A stretch of 64,000 nucleotides of DNA, from the NCBI GenBank assembly GCA_009846005.1, contig VXYL01000072.1:1-64000 (forward strand), given 5' to 3'. The DNA is from Gammaproteobacteria bacterium (lineage in GTDB: Bacteria > Pseudomonadota > Gammaproteobacteria > Pseudomonadales > Azotimanducaceae). Shown in pieces: positions 43,047-51,702 of the stretch; positions within the stretch are counted from its first letter, which is position 1; each line of letters opens with the position of its first letter. Position numbers and translations under genes: made by a program. Below the pieces are notes generated by a model that ran no database searches, was not told where the DNA came from, and saw only the letters and a program-made list of their open reading frames with translations.

Positions 43047-43831
43047 GGAACGACGACGAATGGGATGTTCCGCGTGGACGCGAACAACACGGCGGTCGCG
43101 GCGACGGCCAGGAAGGGTCCGAACGGGATCGGTGTTCCCCGGGTGGCGGTTCGGCGCAGGATTCTCACCAAGGCGTAGGCGAGTCCGAGTACCGCGGCGA
43201 TCAGAATGACCGCCGGTGCCGTTTGCCAGCCGAGCCACGCCCCGATTGCAGCCATGAGCTTGAAGTCTCCGTAGCCCATGCCCTCGCGACGGGTTACGAG
43301 GCGGAACGCCCAGTACACGAGCCACAGCGACAGGTAGCCTGTTGCCGCTCCGGCCATGGCATCGAAGAGCGTCGGTGTTGCCTCGAACACGGCGGCGGCC
43401 AGCAGTCCGATCCAAAGCAGCGGCAAGGTGAGTTGATCGGGAAGCAGCGTGGTTTCGGCGTCGATCAAAGCCGCTGTCAAGAGCACCGCAAGGAAGACGT
43501 AGTAGGCCAGGGCGATCCAATGAAAGCCCCACACGGCGATCACCGCCATGGCGAGCAGCGCGCCCGCGAGTTCCACGGCCGGCAGCCGTACCGGGATGGG
43601 TGCGCGGCACTTCGCACAGCGCCCGCGCAGCACAATCCAACTGACGACGGGGATGTTGTGCATGGCCTTCACCACACGACCGCAGGCACGACAATGGGAC
43701 CGCGGTGTGGCGAGATTGAACCGCGAAGCGGGCGGCGGCTCGATGTACAGGGTCTCCAATGCATGGATCCGCCATTGGCGTCGGAGCATGATCGGAAGAC
43801 GGTCGATCACGACGTTCAGAAAACTGCCCAC
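43043..43831 (-). CDS. pilD: Prepilin peptidase/methylase PilD
   Basis: 262 residues if started at GTG 43831, but that cuts the first transmembrane segment. In frame upstream lies IETIDLFLTLPWTPVVLASL up to about 43903 with no ATG, GTG or TTG; ATC 43903 or ATC 43894 are the only plausible starts unless the sequence carries a frameshift. Features: CRACG...CAKC zinc pair, and active aspartates in AALIDAET and the GxGD-type MGYGDFKL. It cleaves and methylates type IV pilins. Adjacent to pilC. Confidence 0.85.
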   Translation of the reverse strand: MGSFLNVVIDRLPIMLRRQWRIHALETLYIEPPPASRFNLATPRSHCRACGRVVKAMHNIPVVSWIVLRGRCAKCRAPIPVRLPAVELAGALLAMAVIAVWGFHWIALAYYVFLAVLLTAALIDAETTLLPDQLTLPLLWIGLLAAAVFEATPTLFDAMAGAATGYLSLWLVYWAFRLVTRREGMGYGDFKLMAAIGAWLGWQTAPAVILIAAVLGLAYALVRILRRTATRGTPIPFGPFLAVAATAVLFASTRNIPFVVVP

Positions 43832-43988
43832 GCACAGCCCGGCCAGGGATGCGAGTACGACGGGGGTCCAAGGCAGTGTGAGGAAAAGGTCGATGGTCTC
43901 GATCTCTGGGGCGAGGGCGCGCGCCCTGGCGGACGCGATAGGGCATTGTATCCGCAGCCTGCTTGCTTCGGGAGTTCTCGACTGTGCT

Positions 43989-45209
43989 TCAGCCGCCGAA
44001 CGCGGTACCCAGTTGGAACACCGGCAGATACATGGCGACCACGAGGCCGCCGACGACGATTCCGAGGATTCCCATCAGCAATGGCTCGACCAGCGCCGTC
44101 AGGCGGTCGACAGCCGCGTCCAATTGCGCTTCGAAGTGCGTGGCAGAGCGCGCCAGCATGTCGTCGAGGCTACCGGACTCCTCGCCGATGGCGACCATCT
44201 GCACGATCATGTCCGGGAACACGCGACAGTCGCGCATCGACGCGGCGAGCGGCTGACCGGCGGCGACTTCGTCGCAGACGCGGCGGATTGCCTGGGCGTA
44301 TACGACGTTGCCCGTGGAGCCCATCACCGCGCGCAACGCTTCCACGAGCGGCATGCCGGCCGCCACGGACGTAGCTAGGGTGCGGGCGAAGCGCGCCACG
44401 GCCGCCTTGACGATGACATTCCCGGCGATCGGCGATTTGATCACGCAACGATCCCTCAGGTTCCGGAAACGCCGCGACCGACGATGCGCCATCGCGAATC
44501 CGAGGACGACGAGGGTTCCGAGGGCAAGCAGGATAGGCCATTTCTCGCGCAGTCCGTCGGAGATCCCGATCACGAGACGCGTGAACCCGGGTAGGTCGGC
44601 ACCGACGCTGGCGAACACGGTTTCGAATTGCGGGACGACGTGAATCAACAACAGCACGGTGACTATCGCGGCCGTCGCGATGACCACGGCGGGATACGTC
44701 ATGGCCTTCGCGAGCTTGCGCCTCGTCGACTGGGTCCGCTCCTGGTAGGTCGCGATACGCTCCAACATGGCCTCCAGGGCACCCGACTGTTCGCCCACTC
44801 CGACCAGGTTGACGTAAAGGTCGTCGAACACGGCCGGGAATTTCGCCAGGGCGGACGTGAGCGGCGCACCCTCGGCGGTGTCTTGGCGAACGGTCTCGAT
44901 CACGGCCACCAGTTTCGGGCTTCGTGCACTCTTTGCGACTATCTCGAACGCATGAACCAGGGGAACACCCGCCCGCAGCATGGTCGCCATCTGACGGCTG
45001 AAGATCGCGACGTCATCCGATTTGACGCGTCTCGTCCTCCGCCACCCGGTTGCTTCCGGAGCACGCTTGCGACGAACGCGTCGCGGCGAGATGCCCCGTC
45101 GGCGGAGCGTGGCGCGTATGGCCTTGGGCGAGTCGGCGACCAGTTCGCCCGTGGTGTTTCGACCCAGTCGATCGACTCCCGTCCAGACGTATGTAACGGC
45201 GTCGGTCAC
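43989..45209 (-). CDS. pilC: Type IV pilus inner-membrane platform protein PilC
   Basis: 406 residues from GTG 45209, overlapping the pilB stop (GTGA). Two T2SSF domains (IFSRQMATMLRAGVPLVHAF and FARTLATSVAAGMPLVEAL) and three membrane segments. It couples PilB ATPase motion to pilin assembly. An ORF extending to 45551 is a pilB shadow. Confidence 0.93.
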   Translation of the reverse strand: MTDAVTYVWTGVDRLGRNTTGELVADSPKAIRATLRRRGISPRRVRRKRAPEATGWRRTRRVKSDDVAIFSRQMATMLRAGVPLVHAFEIVAKSARSPKLVAVIETVRQDTAEGAPLTSALAKFPAVFDDLYVNLVGVGEQSGALEAMLERIATYQERTQSTRRKLAKAMTYPAVVIATAAIVTVLLLIHVVPQFETVFASVGADLPGFTRLVIGISDGLREKWPILLALGTLVVLGFAMAHRRSRRFRNLRDRCVIKSPIAGNVIVKAAVARFARTLATSVAAGMPLVEALRAVMGSTGNVVYAQAIRRVCDEVAAGQPLAASMRDCRVFPDMIVQMVAIGEESGSLDDMLARSATHFEAQLDAAVDRLTALVEPLLMGILGIVVGGLVVAMYLPVFQLGTAFGG

Positions 45210-46813
45210 GATTCCCCGCGAGCGGTTACTCGGTTGATTTCGCGCAGGCTGGTGATCCCGCGCTTCACCTTGCTCAATCCCGCGCGCCGCAGATCGATGA
45301 AACCGCTCGTTCGGGCCGCCGCGGCGAGTTCGAGGGCGCTGGCATCGTCGAGGATGAGCCGCTGCAATGCCGGCGTGAGCGCTACCACTTCGTAGATGCC
45401 CGTGCGTCCCTTGTAGCCGTGGTCGCAGCGATGGCAACCGTCGTCGAACGCATCGAAGGTCTCGATGCCCGCATCCACGTCGCCTTCTCCGAACCCCTCG
45501 TCGAGCAGTACCTCTGCCGACAATGGAAACGGTCGTCGACATGCCGGACACAGCACCCGCGCCAGTCTTTGCGCAACGATTAGGGTCACCGATGTCGCGA
45601 CGTTGAATGCGGGTACGCCCATCGCGCGGAGGCGCCCCAAGGTCGCCGCCGCGGAATTGGTGTGCAGCGTGGACAGCACGAGGTGGCCCGTCTGGGCTGC
45701 CTTCACGGCCGTGTCGGCCGTGTCCCGGTCGCGGATTTCGCCGACCATGACCACATCGGGATCTTGGCGCAGGAACGCCCGCAGCGCCGTCGCGAAATCC
45801 AGACCCACGCGGCTATTCACCTGCACCTGGTTGATCCCTTCGATGTTGATCTCGACCGGATCCTCCGCCGTGGCGATGTTGCGTTGTTCGTTGTTGAGCC
45901 GCTTCAAACCGGCGTAGAGGCTCACTGTCTTGCCGCTGCCGGTGGGTCCGGTGACGAGGATCATCCCTTGCGGCTGGTCGAGCGCGCCGAGGTAGCGGTC
46001 TCTCTGGTCGTCCTCCATGCCCAGTTCGTCGACGTCGAGCCGTGCTGAGGACTGGTCGAGGATGCGCAGCACCATTTTCTCGCCGTGCATGGTGGGCAGC
46101 GAACTGACCCGGAAGTCCACCGTGTCATGCGCGCCGCCGCTGGCGAGGCTGAACTTGATACGGCCATCCTGGGGCACGCGCCGCTCGGTCACGTCCAGAT
46201 CGGACATGACCTTGAGGCGAGCCGCCAATCTCGGCCCGACGCTCGGTGGCGGGCGGCTCGCCTCGCGCAGGATTCCGTTGACCCGAATGCGTATTCGGTA
46301 GGCGTTCTCGTACGGCTCGAAGTGGATGTCCGAGGCGCCGGCCGCCACCGCGTCGGCGAGCACGTCGTGCACGTACTTGACGATCGGCGCCTCGTCCACG
46401 GCTCGCTCGGAGGTGCCGAACGAGGCGGCGACCTGGTGAGTGTCGTCATCCGCCAATTCGGCCAGTTCCCGGTCACCTTTCCCGGCGCAGTAGCGCTCGA
46501 TGGCAACGCCGAGCGCCGCTCTCTGGACCAGGACGCCCTCGATATCCGTCCCGGCATGGAACTTGATCTCGTCGAGTTGCGCGAGATCCGCTGGGTCCGC
46601 AATGGCAATGGATAGTCGACCGCCGCGACGTCGCAACGGCAGCACGCGGTATCGGCGGATGATCTCCTCGTCGAGCAGGCCACTCGGTATCGAGGCATGA
46701 TCGAAAGCGGAAAGGTCCAGAAGCGGTACGCCGAACTCGGCGGACGTGGCCGCCAGTGCGTCGAGAACAGCGGCGTCGCCGCCACCATCGTTATTCTGCC
46801 CGTCGGACTGCAT
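45206..46813 (-). CDS. pilB: Type IV pilus assembly ATPase PilB
   Basis: 535 residues. GspE/PilB N-terminal domain, Walker A GPTGSGKTVSL, Asp box and Walker B (RQDPDVVMVGEIRD), His box (STLHTN) and the C-terminal tetracysteine zinc motif CPACRR...CHRCDHGYKGRTG. Extension motor of type IV pili. Divergent from the pilin genes. Confidence 0.95.
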   Translation of the reverse strand: MQSDGQNNDGGGDAAVLDALAATSAEFGVPLLDLSAFDHASIPSGLLDEEIIRRYRVLPLRRRGGRLSIAIADPADLAQLDEIKFHAGTDIEGVLVQRAALGVAIERYCAGKGDRELAELADDDTHQVAASFGTSERAVDEAPIVKYVHDVLADAVAAGASDIHFEPYENAYRIRIRVNGILREASRPPPSVGPRLAARLKVMSDLDVTERRVPQDGRIKFSLASGGAHDTVDFRVSSLPTMHGEKMVLRILDQSSARLDVDELGMEDDQRDRYLGALDQPQGMILVTGPTGSGKTVSLYAGLKRLNNEQRNIATAEDPVEINIEGINQVQVNSRVGLDFATALRAFLRQDPDVVMVGEIRDRDTADTAVKAAQTGHLVLSTLHTNSAAATLGRLRAMGVPAFNVATSVTLIVAQRLARVLCPACRRPFPLSAEVLLDEGFGEGDVDAGIETFDAFDDGCHRCDHGYKGRTGIYEVVALTPALQRLILDDASALELAAAARTSGFIDLRRAGLSKVKRGITSLREINRVTARGES

Positions 46814-47018
46814 GGGCTTTGCACTAGGAGTGCCTTGCCAGGACGCCTAGGACTTTATCCGTTGGGCGTCTCCCGCGAACCGGCAGATCTCCTACGGGGT
46901 TGTCGGGAATTGGCGTTTTCTCCTGTAGGAAATCCGCCCGCGCCGACTTCCACGGTGATTTCACGACGTATGTTCGATTCCAACAACGCACTTGGTTTGT
47001 CGGAGGGCTGCGAGAGCA

Positions 47019-47477
47019 ATGCGACTGAGAAAACAACACGGTTTTTCACTCATCGAACTGATGATCGCGGTGGCAATCATCGGCGTACTGGCGGCGGCGG
47101 CGATTCCCGCCTACAGAAGCTATGTCGAGAGCTCGAACATGACGAGGATCAGCACGCACTACAGGCAGGGAGTCCGGTTCATCGAGTCGGAGTTCCGACG
47201 CCTGCGCACGGAAATCGCGATCGGCACCCTCAACGCCGCACAGGCCGACGCCGACTACACCAACGCGGCCTGGATCCTGGCATTGAACGGCGATGGCGGG
47301 AAAGCGCCCGACGGTACTGACGCCTACGCGGCCGCCCACAGCGACGCGGGAGGCGTCGTGGGCGTGTCGACTACCGGAACGTTCGCCACGGATGACGTCG
47401 TGGTCACGCTGACGCGGCCGGCGTACGGTGATTTCGCCGCCGTCGAAACCCAGAGCATCGCCTGGGCCGACGTTTGA
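47019..47477 (+). CDS. pilA: Type IV pilin PilA-like
   Basis: 152 residues from ATG 47019 (an upstream start at 46992 adds an unlikely tail). A short basic leader ends at the prepilin cleavage site [18 protein letters not shown] with glutamate at mature position 5, then the N-terminal helix [15 protein letters not shown]. There are no cysteine pairs for the usual C-terminal disulfide loop. It overlaps the next pilin gene by one base. The region between pilB and pilA (about 205 bp) must contain its promoter; I saw no convincing sigma-54 site. Confidence 0.9.
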   Translation: MRLRKQHGFSLIELMIAVAIIGVLAAAAIPAYRSYVESSNMTRISTHYRQGVRFIESEFRRLRTEIAIGTLNAAQADADYTNAAWILALNGDGGKAPDGTDAYAAAHSDAGGVVGVSTTGTFATDDVVVTLTRPAYGDFAAVETQSIAWADV

Positions 47478-47887
47478 TGGCGGCGCGACGCGGCGTTGGA
47501 ATCAGAGGCCGACTGGCGGCGGGGTTTTCGCTGCTCGAACTCCTGATCGCCCTGGCCGTCATCGCCGTCGTGGCCGCGATCGCGGTTCCCGTATACCGGG
47601 ACTACGTCGCCACGGCGCGGGACGCCGCGCTGGTGAGGCAAGTCACGACCATCGAGGTCTTCCAGGAGGACTACAAGCTCCGCACGGCCACCTACGGCGC
47701 TGGCCGCTACGACGCCGCGAACGGCATCGCCACCCTGACCACCGCCATCGACTGGAAGCCGTCGCGCGACGACGGCGTCGTCTACGAAGTGACCGCGAAC
47801 GGGGGCGAGAACTGGATGGCGAGGGCGACCGACTCGGCCGGCCGGACGATCTGTCGGGTGTTTCCCGGGGGAAGACCTTGCGGGTAG
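47477..47887 (+). CDS. Type IV pilin or minor pilin
   Basis: 136 residues from ATG 47477, overlapping the previous stop (TGATG). Prepilin motif LAAG/FSLLELLIALAVIAVVAAIAVPVYRDYV. The C terminus has a cysteine pair (TICRVFPGGRPCG) typical of the pilin D-region loop. Shorter than pilA and so could be a minor or accessory pilin. Co-translated with pilA. Confidence 0.88.
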   Translation: MAARRGVGIRGRLAAGFSLLELLIALAVIAVVAAIAVPVYRDYVATARDAALVRQVTTIEVFQEDYKLRTATYGAGRYDAANGIATLTTAIDWKPSRDDGVVYEVTANGGENWMARATDSAGRTICRVFPGGRPCG

Positions 47888-47956
47888 GTGGCGTGTTCTC
47901 TGTCAGCCGGCCTTGTGCTTGACCGAACTGTGAACCAGAGATTACATTCTGCGGAA

Positions 47957-48250
47957 TTGTATGTCATCGAAAGCGCGACCTTTAGGCGCTGGATTGGTAG
48001 CCTTCGGGACCGCGCGGCAGTGGCACGAATTAACGCGCGTTTGCGTAACGCATCCCTCGGCAATCTGGGAGATGTGAAGCCAGTGAGTTCTGGAGTCTTT
48101 GAAATTCGCGTGCATTACGGTCCGGGCTACCGCATCTATTGCCTGCGCGATGGGACCACTATCGTCTTGCTGAGCGGTGGTGACAAGGGTAGCCAAGCGC
48201 GCGACATCGAACGTGCCGGGCAGCTTGCCAAGGATTGGAGGCAGACATAA
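47957..48250 (+). CDS. RelE/HigB-type toxin of a toxin-antitoxin pair
   Basis: 97 residues from TTG 47957 (a GTG at 47930 is possible). It fits the RelE/ParE 'addiction module killer protein' group: IESATFRRWIGSLRDRAA, LGDVKPVSSGVFEIRVHYGPGYRIY, LLSGGDKGSQARDIERA. Such toxins cleave mRNA on the ribosome. It overlaps the antitoxin by 16 bp, toxin first, as in higBA. Confidence 0.85.
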   Translation: MYVIESATFRRWIGSLRDRAAVARINARLRNASLGNLGDVKPVSSGVFEIRVHYGPGYRIYCLRDGTTIVLLSGGDKGSQARDIERAGQLAKDWRQT

Positions 48251-48531
48251 CCGAGACTTTCTCCCGATGGGACGCCGCAAAACACCTCCACACTCACGAG
48301 GATGCGCGGCTATATGTGCAGGCTTGCGCCGATGAGGATCCAGGCGACGGCAGTTTGATCCGCGCCGCCCTTAACGACGTGGCACGGGCCGGGAACATGG
48401 CTGGACTCGCCCGCGAGGTCGGGATGAGCCGGGAGGGCCTATACAAGGCGCTATCCGAGAACGGCAACCCGACGTTCGCGACGGTTATGCGCATCGCGCG
48501 CGCGTTGGGGATGCAGTTGCGGATCGGTTGA
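48235..48531 (+). CDS. HigA/Xre-type antitoxin
   Basis: 98 residues from TTG 48235, inside the toxin's 3' end. N-terminal SRWDAAKHLHTHEDARLYVQ, then an Xre-type helix-turn-helix: GNMAGLAREVGMSREGLYKALSENGNPTFATVMRIARAL. It binds the toxin and likely represses the operon. Confidence 0.87.
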   Translation: MEADITETFSRWDAAKHLHTHEDARLYVQACADEDPGDGSLIRAALNDVARAGNMAGLAREVGMSREGLYKALSENGNPTFATVMRIARALGMQLRIG

Positions 48532-48655
48532 GATACCTACCTACGACTCGCGAGGCGTTGTGTTGAAGCCGACTCTCGAGTCAAGTAGACCTCGCCGCTG
48601 TTGGCGTAACAGGCGCAACCCGGTAAGCTTCGCGCCCGATCATTCCCGGATCAGT

Positions 48656-48731
48656 GCCGGAATAGCTCAGTCGGCAGAGCAACTGATTCGTAATCAGTAG
48701 GTCGGCGGTTCAAGTCCGCCTTCCGGCACCA
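48656..48731 (+). tRNA. tRNA-Thr(CGT)
   Basis: 76 nt with encoded CCA. Acceptor GCCGGAA pairs with TTCCGGC, the D arm is AGCTC...GAGC, anticodon stem ACTGA/TCAGT encloses TTCGTAA (anticodon CGT), and the T arm is GGCGGTTCAAGTCCGCC. Decodes ACG threonine codons, which suits a GC-rich genome. Confidence 0.97.
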
Positions 48732-48740
48732 TTTTGTAGT

Positions 48741-48773
48741 GTATTGGATAGGACGTCTCACATTGTCCGATAC
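48741..48773. promoter_or_regulatory. Degenerate operator-like palindrome, copy 1
   Basis: A 33-bp copy related to 48834-48866; its right half matches at 14 of 15 positions and the left half has decayed. Confidence 0.5.
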
Positions 48774-48833
48774 CCCTGCGGCACCACTCTGATAGCTCGC
48801 CGAACCGAAGCAGGATTGACCGACCTTTGTGGT

Positions 48834-48866
48834 GTATTGGACAATGTGTCTCACATTGTCCAATAC
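48834..48866. promoter_or_regulatory. Perfect 33-bp palindrome upstream of a Fic gene
   Basis: GTATTGGACAATGTG, the spacer TCT, then CACATTGTCCAATAC: two 15-bp arms pair perfectly. It lies 19 bp upstream of the proposed Fic start at 48885 and 93 bp after copy 1. No thymine run follows, so an operator rather than a terminator is inferred, perhaps for the Fic protein's own DNA-binding C terminus. Confidence 0.6.
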
Positions 48867-48884
48867 AAGCCCGCGAACGGAATT

Positions 48885-50237
48885 GTGCGTCTCCCCAAGT
48901 CCCCACCCGACTACGGTGATCTGGTCACGTCGATCAAGCCGGATCGGCTCATGGCGATCATGGCATCGGGCATTGGCCGAATGCCACGCAACGAATACCT
49001 GCATTGGGATCGCATGCGATTCAAGATTGCGCCCGAGGGCTTTACGAACGCGGAGTGGTGGGCTGCGACGAAGCTATCGCGCGCCGCGGTCAGGCACCCG
49101 CTTCCGTTCGTTGACAAACTGGGGGGGCCGTTTTCGTTCACCGAATACCCAAGCTTGTACCACCAACTCCACCAGATCGACCAGCGAGCGAGTGGACACA
49201 TTGAAGTGCCGGCCGCAGCCATGGCGAACAAGGGCACCCGTGAGCGTTACGTCATGCGGTCCTTGGTGGAAGAAGCAATCACGTCAAGTCAACTGGAAGG
49301 TGCGGCTACGACCCGCGTCGTAGCGAAGGAGATGTTGAGAACCGGCCGATCACCGCGCGATACCAGTGAACAGATGATCGTAAACAACTACCACGCGATG
49401 GAGTTCATCAGAGACAACAGTGGTGAAGACCTTACTGAGGCCATGCTCCTCGAACTGCAACGGATCCTAACTGAGAAGACGTTGCGGACTTCGTCGGTGG
49501 GCCGGTTTCGGCGACCTGGGGACGCGGTTCACGTCGTGGACATGGAGGACAACATCATCCACACGCCGCCGGCTGCCGAGGAACTCGGCACGCGGCTAGC
49601 TCAACTCCTCGCGTTTGCGAACACGAAAGACGAGGAACACTTCATCCATCCTGTCGTCAGGGCAATACTGTTGCACTTCATGATCGGGTACGACCACCCG
49701 TTTGTTGACGGCAATGGCCGAACCGCCCGCGCTCTCTTCTATTGGTCAATGGCTAGGTCTGAATACTGGCTCATGGAGTTCATCTCGATCTCCCGATTCA
49801 TCCGTAAGTCCTACGCGAGCTACGGAAGGGCTTATCTCTACTCGGAGAGCGACGACAACGATGTGACCTACTTCCTGAACTACAACCTTCGTATCATCAA
49901 ACAGTGCATCGACGACCTGCACATCTACCTTGTTCGCAAGCTCAAGGAGACAAGGCGGCTTGAGCGCATGTTCCGCGAAGGGAATCTTGCCCAGTACCTC
50001 AATCATAGGCAAAAGGCGCTTCTCGCCCACATGGTCAAACACCCTGAGACCGTCTACACCATCGATGCGCACAGACGATCCAACAACGTGAGCTACCACA
50101 CGGCGAGGAAGGATCTTGACGAACTGGCGCGGCTAGAGTTCCTAGCCGGGACTACCCAACGCGGGCGAAAGCTCCTGTTCACCATGAACCCGAGCTTCTC
50201 CGACAACCTGCGCGACATTGTCGAACTGCTCAACTGA
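48885..50237 (+). CDS. Fic family protein, class II, with winged-helix C terminus
   Basis: 450 residues from GTG 48885; TTG 48837 or 48744 lie in the palindromes and are less likely. Inhibitory motif TSSQLEGA (glutamate switch, class II), core Fic motif HPFVDGNGRTARAL, and a C-terminal helix-turn-helix (NNVSYHTARKDLDELARLEFL). AMP-transfer (or related) to target proteins; the target is unknown. Next to tRNA-Thr and a toxin-antitoxin pair in an accessory patch. Confidence 0.88.
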   Translation: MRLPKSPPDYGDLVTSIKPDRLMAIMASGIGRMPRNEYLHWDRMRFKIAPEGFTNAEWWAATKLSRAAVRHPLPFVDKLGGPFSFTEYPSLYHQLHQIDQRASGHIEVPAAAMANKGTRERYVMRSLVEEAITSSQLEGAATTRVVAKEMLRTGRSPRDTSEQMIVNNYHAMEFIRDNSGEDLTEAMLLELQRILTEKTLRTSSVGRFRRPGDAVHVVDMEDNIIHTPPAAEELGTRLAQLLAFANTKDEEHFIHPVVRAILLHFMIGYDHPFVDGNGRTARALFYWSMARSEYWLMEFISISRFIRKSYASYGRAYLYSESDDNDVTYFLNYNLRIIKQCIDDLHIYLVRKLKETRRLERMFREGNLAQYLNHRQKALLAHMVKHPETVYTIDAHRRSNNVSYHTARKDLDELARLEFLAGTTQRGRKLLFTMNPSFSDNLRDIVELLN

Positions 50238-50301
50238 TCTCTAGTTGCGTATCCAACGAGGAACGCTGGCACATCGAGCTCTGCGATGTGTGTTGCCGTC
50301 C

Positions 50302-51138
50302 TCAATCCCCAACGAACCGCACCGAGAGGTCGAGCGGCGAAACGTTCTTTGTCAACTCCCCCACCGAGACGTAGTCCACGCCGGTACGCGCGACCTCGGC
50401 AACGTTGTCGAAGGTGATCCCACCGGAAGCCTCCAACGGCACTCGCCCCGCAGTCGCCGCAACAGCGGCGTGCAGGTCGTTGATCGAGAGGTTGTCCAGC
50501 AGGATCCGATCCACGCCCGCAGCGATGGCCTCTGCGAGTTCGCGTTGGTCTTCCACCTCCACCTCGACTGCCATGCAGGGGTGCCGACTGCGCGCCTCAC
50601 ACACTGCGGCGGCGATTCCCCCAGCCGCGACGATGTGGTTTTCCTTGAGCAGTAACGCGTCGTAGAGGCCCATGCGGTGGTTCTGACCGCCCCCGATCCT
50701 CACGGCGTACTTCTGTGCAACACGTAGCCCCGGAAGAGTCTTGCGCGTATCCAGGATCACGGCTTTCGTCCCAACGACGGCATCGACGAAACGCCGCGTC
50801 CGTGTTGCCGTGCCCGAGAGCAGTTGCAGGAAGTTCAATACCGTGCGTTCTGCCGTCAGCAGGCCGCGGGCCGGCCCTTCGAGATCGACCAACACGTCGT
50901 CCTTCTTCATCTGCGCACCGTCGTCGACACGCCAGTCGAGACGAATAGCCGGATCAACCTGTCTACACGTCTCCTCGGCCCATGCCCGCCCGCAGAATAC
51001 GCCCGGCTCGCGGGTCACGATGCGAGCGCGGGCATGCACCGCTGCGTCGATCAGCTCGGCGCTGACATCGCCGCTGCCGACATCCTCGGCGAGCGCCGCC
51101 GCGACGTTGCGTTTGACCGTGTCGGCGTCGGGTTCCAT
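50302..51138 (-). CDS. nadC: Nicotinate-nucleotide pyrophosphorylase
   Basis: 278 residues from ATG 51138. Quinolinate phosphoribosyltransferase core: KAVILDTRKTLPGLRVAQKYAV, GGQNHRMGLYDALLLKENHI, LEASGGITFDNV. Converts quinolinate and PRPP to nicotinate mononucleotide. Divergent from ampD with only 12 bp between starts. Confidence 0.95.
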   Translation of the reverse strand: MEPDADTVKRNVAAALAEDVGSGDVSAELIDAAVHARARIVTREPGVFCGRAWAEETCRQVDPAIRLDWRVDDGAQMKKDDVLVDLEGPARGLLTAERTVLNFLQLLSGTATRTRRFVDAVVGTKAVILDTRKTLPGLRVAQKYAVRIGGGQNHRMGLYDALLLKENHIVAAGGIAAAVCEARSRHPCMAVEVEVEDQRELAEAIAAGVDRILLDNLSINDLHAAVAATAGRVPLEASGGITFDNVAEVARTGVDYVSVGELTKNVSPLDLSVRFVGD

Positions 51139-51150
51139 ATTGGCGAGTAT

Positions 51151-51702
51151 ATGTACACCGTCACGGTCGATCATTGGCTGCGGGGCGCCAGGCGAATGCC
51201 CTCGCCGAACGCCAGCGCGCGTCCGGATCCCGAGGACATCTCCCTCGTCGTGATCCACGGCATCTCGCTGCCGCCGGGGAAGTTCGGGACGGGACGGGTC
51301 GAGGCGTTGTTCACCAATACCCTCGACACCGCAGTGGATCCGTCGCTCGCGGATCTCGAGGGCGTGCGTGTATCGAGCCACCTCCTCATCTCCCGCCGCG
51401 CCGACGTGTCCCAGTTCGTGCCGTTCGACCGCTGCGCTTGGCACGCGGGCGTCTCGAGTCACCGGGGCCGCGAGCGCTGCAACGACTATTCGATCGGTAT
51501 CGAACTCGAAGGCACGGATGACCGGCCCTACACCAAACTCCAGTACGACAAGCTGGTCGACGTCCTCACCGTGCTCCTGCGCCACTATCCGCGTCTATCG
51601 CTTGCTGACGTGGTCGGCCATTCGGAAATCGCGCCGGGTCGCAAGACGGATCCCGGGCCGGCGTTCGACTGGCCGCGGCTCTACCGGGCGCTCGGGCGGT
51701 GA
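51151..51702 (+). CDS. ampD: 1,6-anhydro-N-acetylmuramyl-L-alanine amidase
   Basis: 183 residues from ATG 51151. Amidase_2 domain zinc ligands in VVIHGISLPP, CAWHAGVSS and the aspartate in PGRKTDPGPAF; NDYSIGIELEG is typical. It recycles peptidoglycan fragments in the cytoplasm and controls ampC-type induction in relatives. GTGA overlap with the next gene. Confidence 0.94.
   Translation: MYTVTVDHWLRGARRMPSPNASARPDPEDISLVVIHGISLPPGKFGTGRVEALFTNTLDTAVDPSLADLEGVRVSSHLLISRRADVSQFVPFDRCAWHAGVSSHRGRERCNDYSIGIELEGTDDRPYTKLQYDKLVDVLTVLLRHYPRLSLADVVGHSEIAPGRKTDPGPAFDWPRLYRALGR

Noticed and set aside
43043..43831. pilD as a pseudogene
   Set aside because: Cysteine pairs and both catalytic aspartates are intact; only the start codon is unclear.
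48656..48731. tRNA-Thr as integrase attachment site
   Set aside because: No second copy of the tRNA 3' end and no integrase gene were found nearby.
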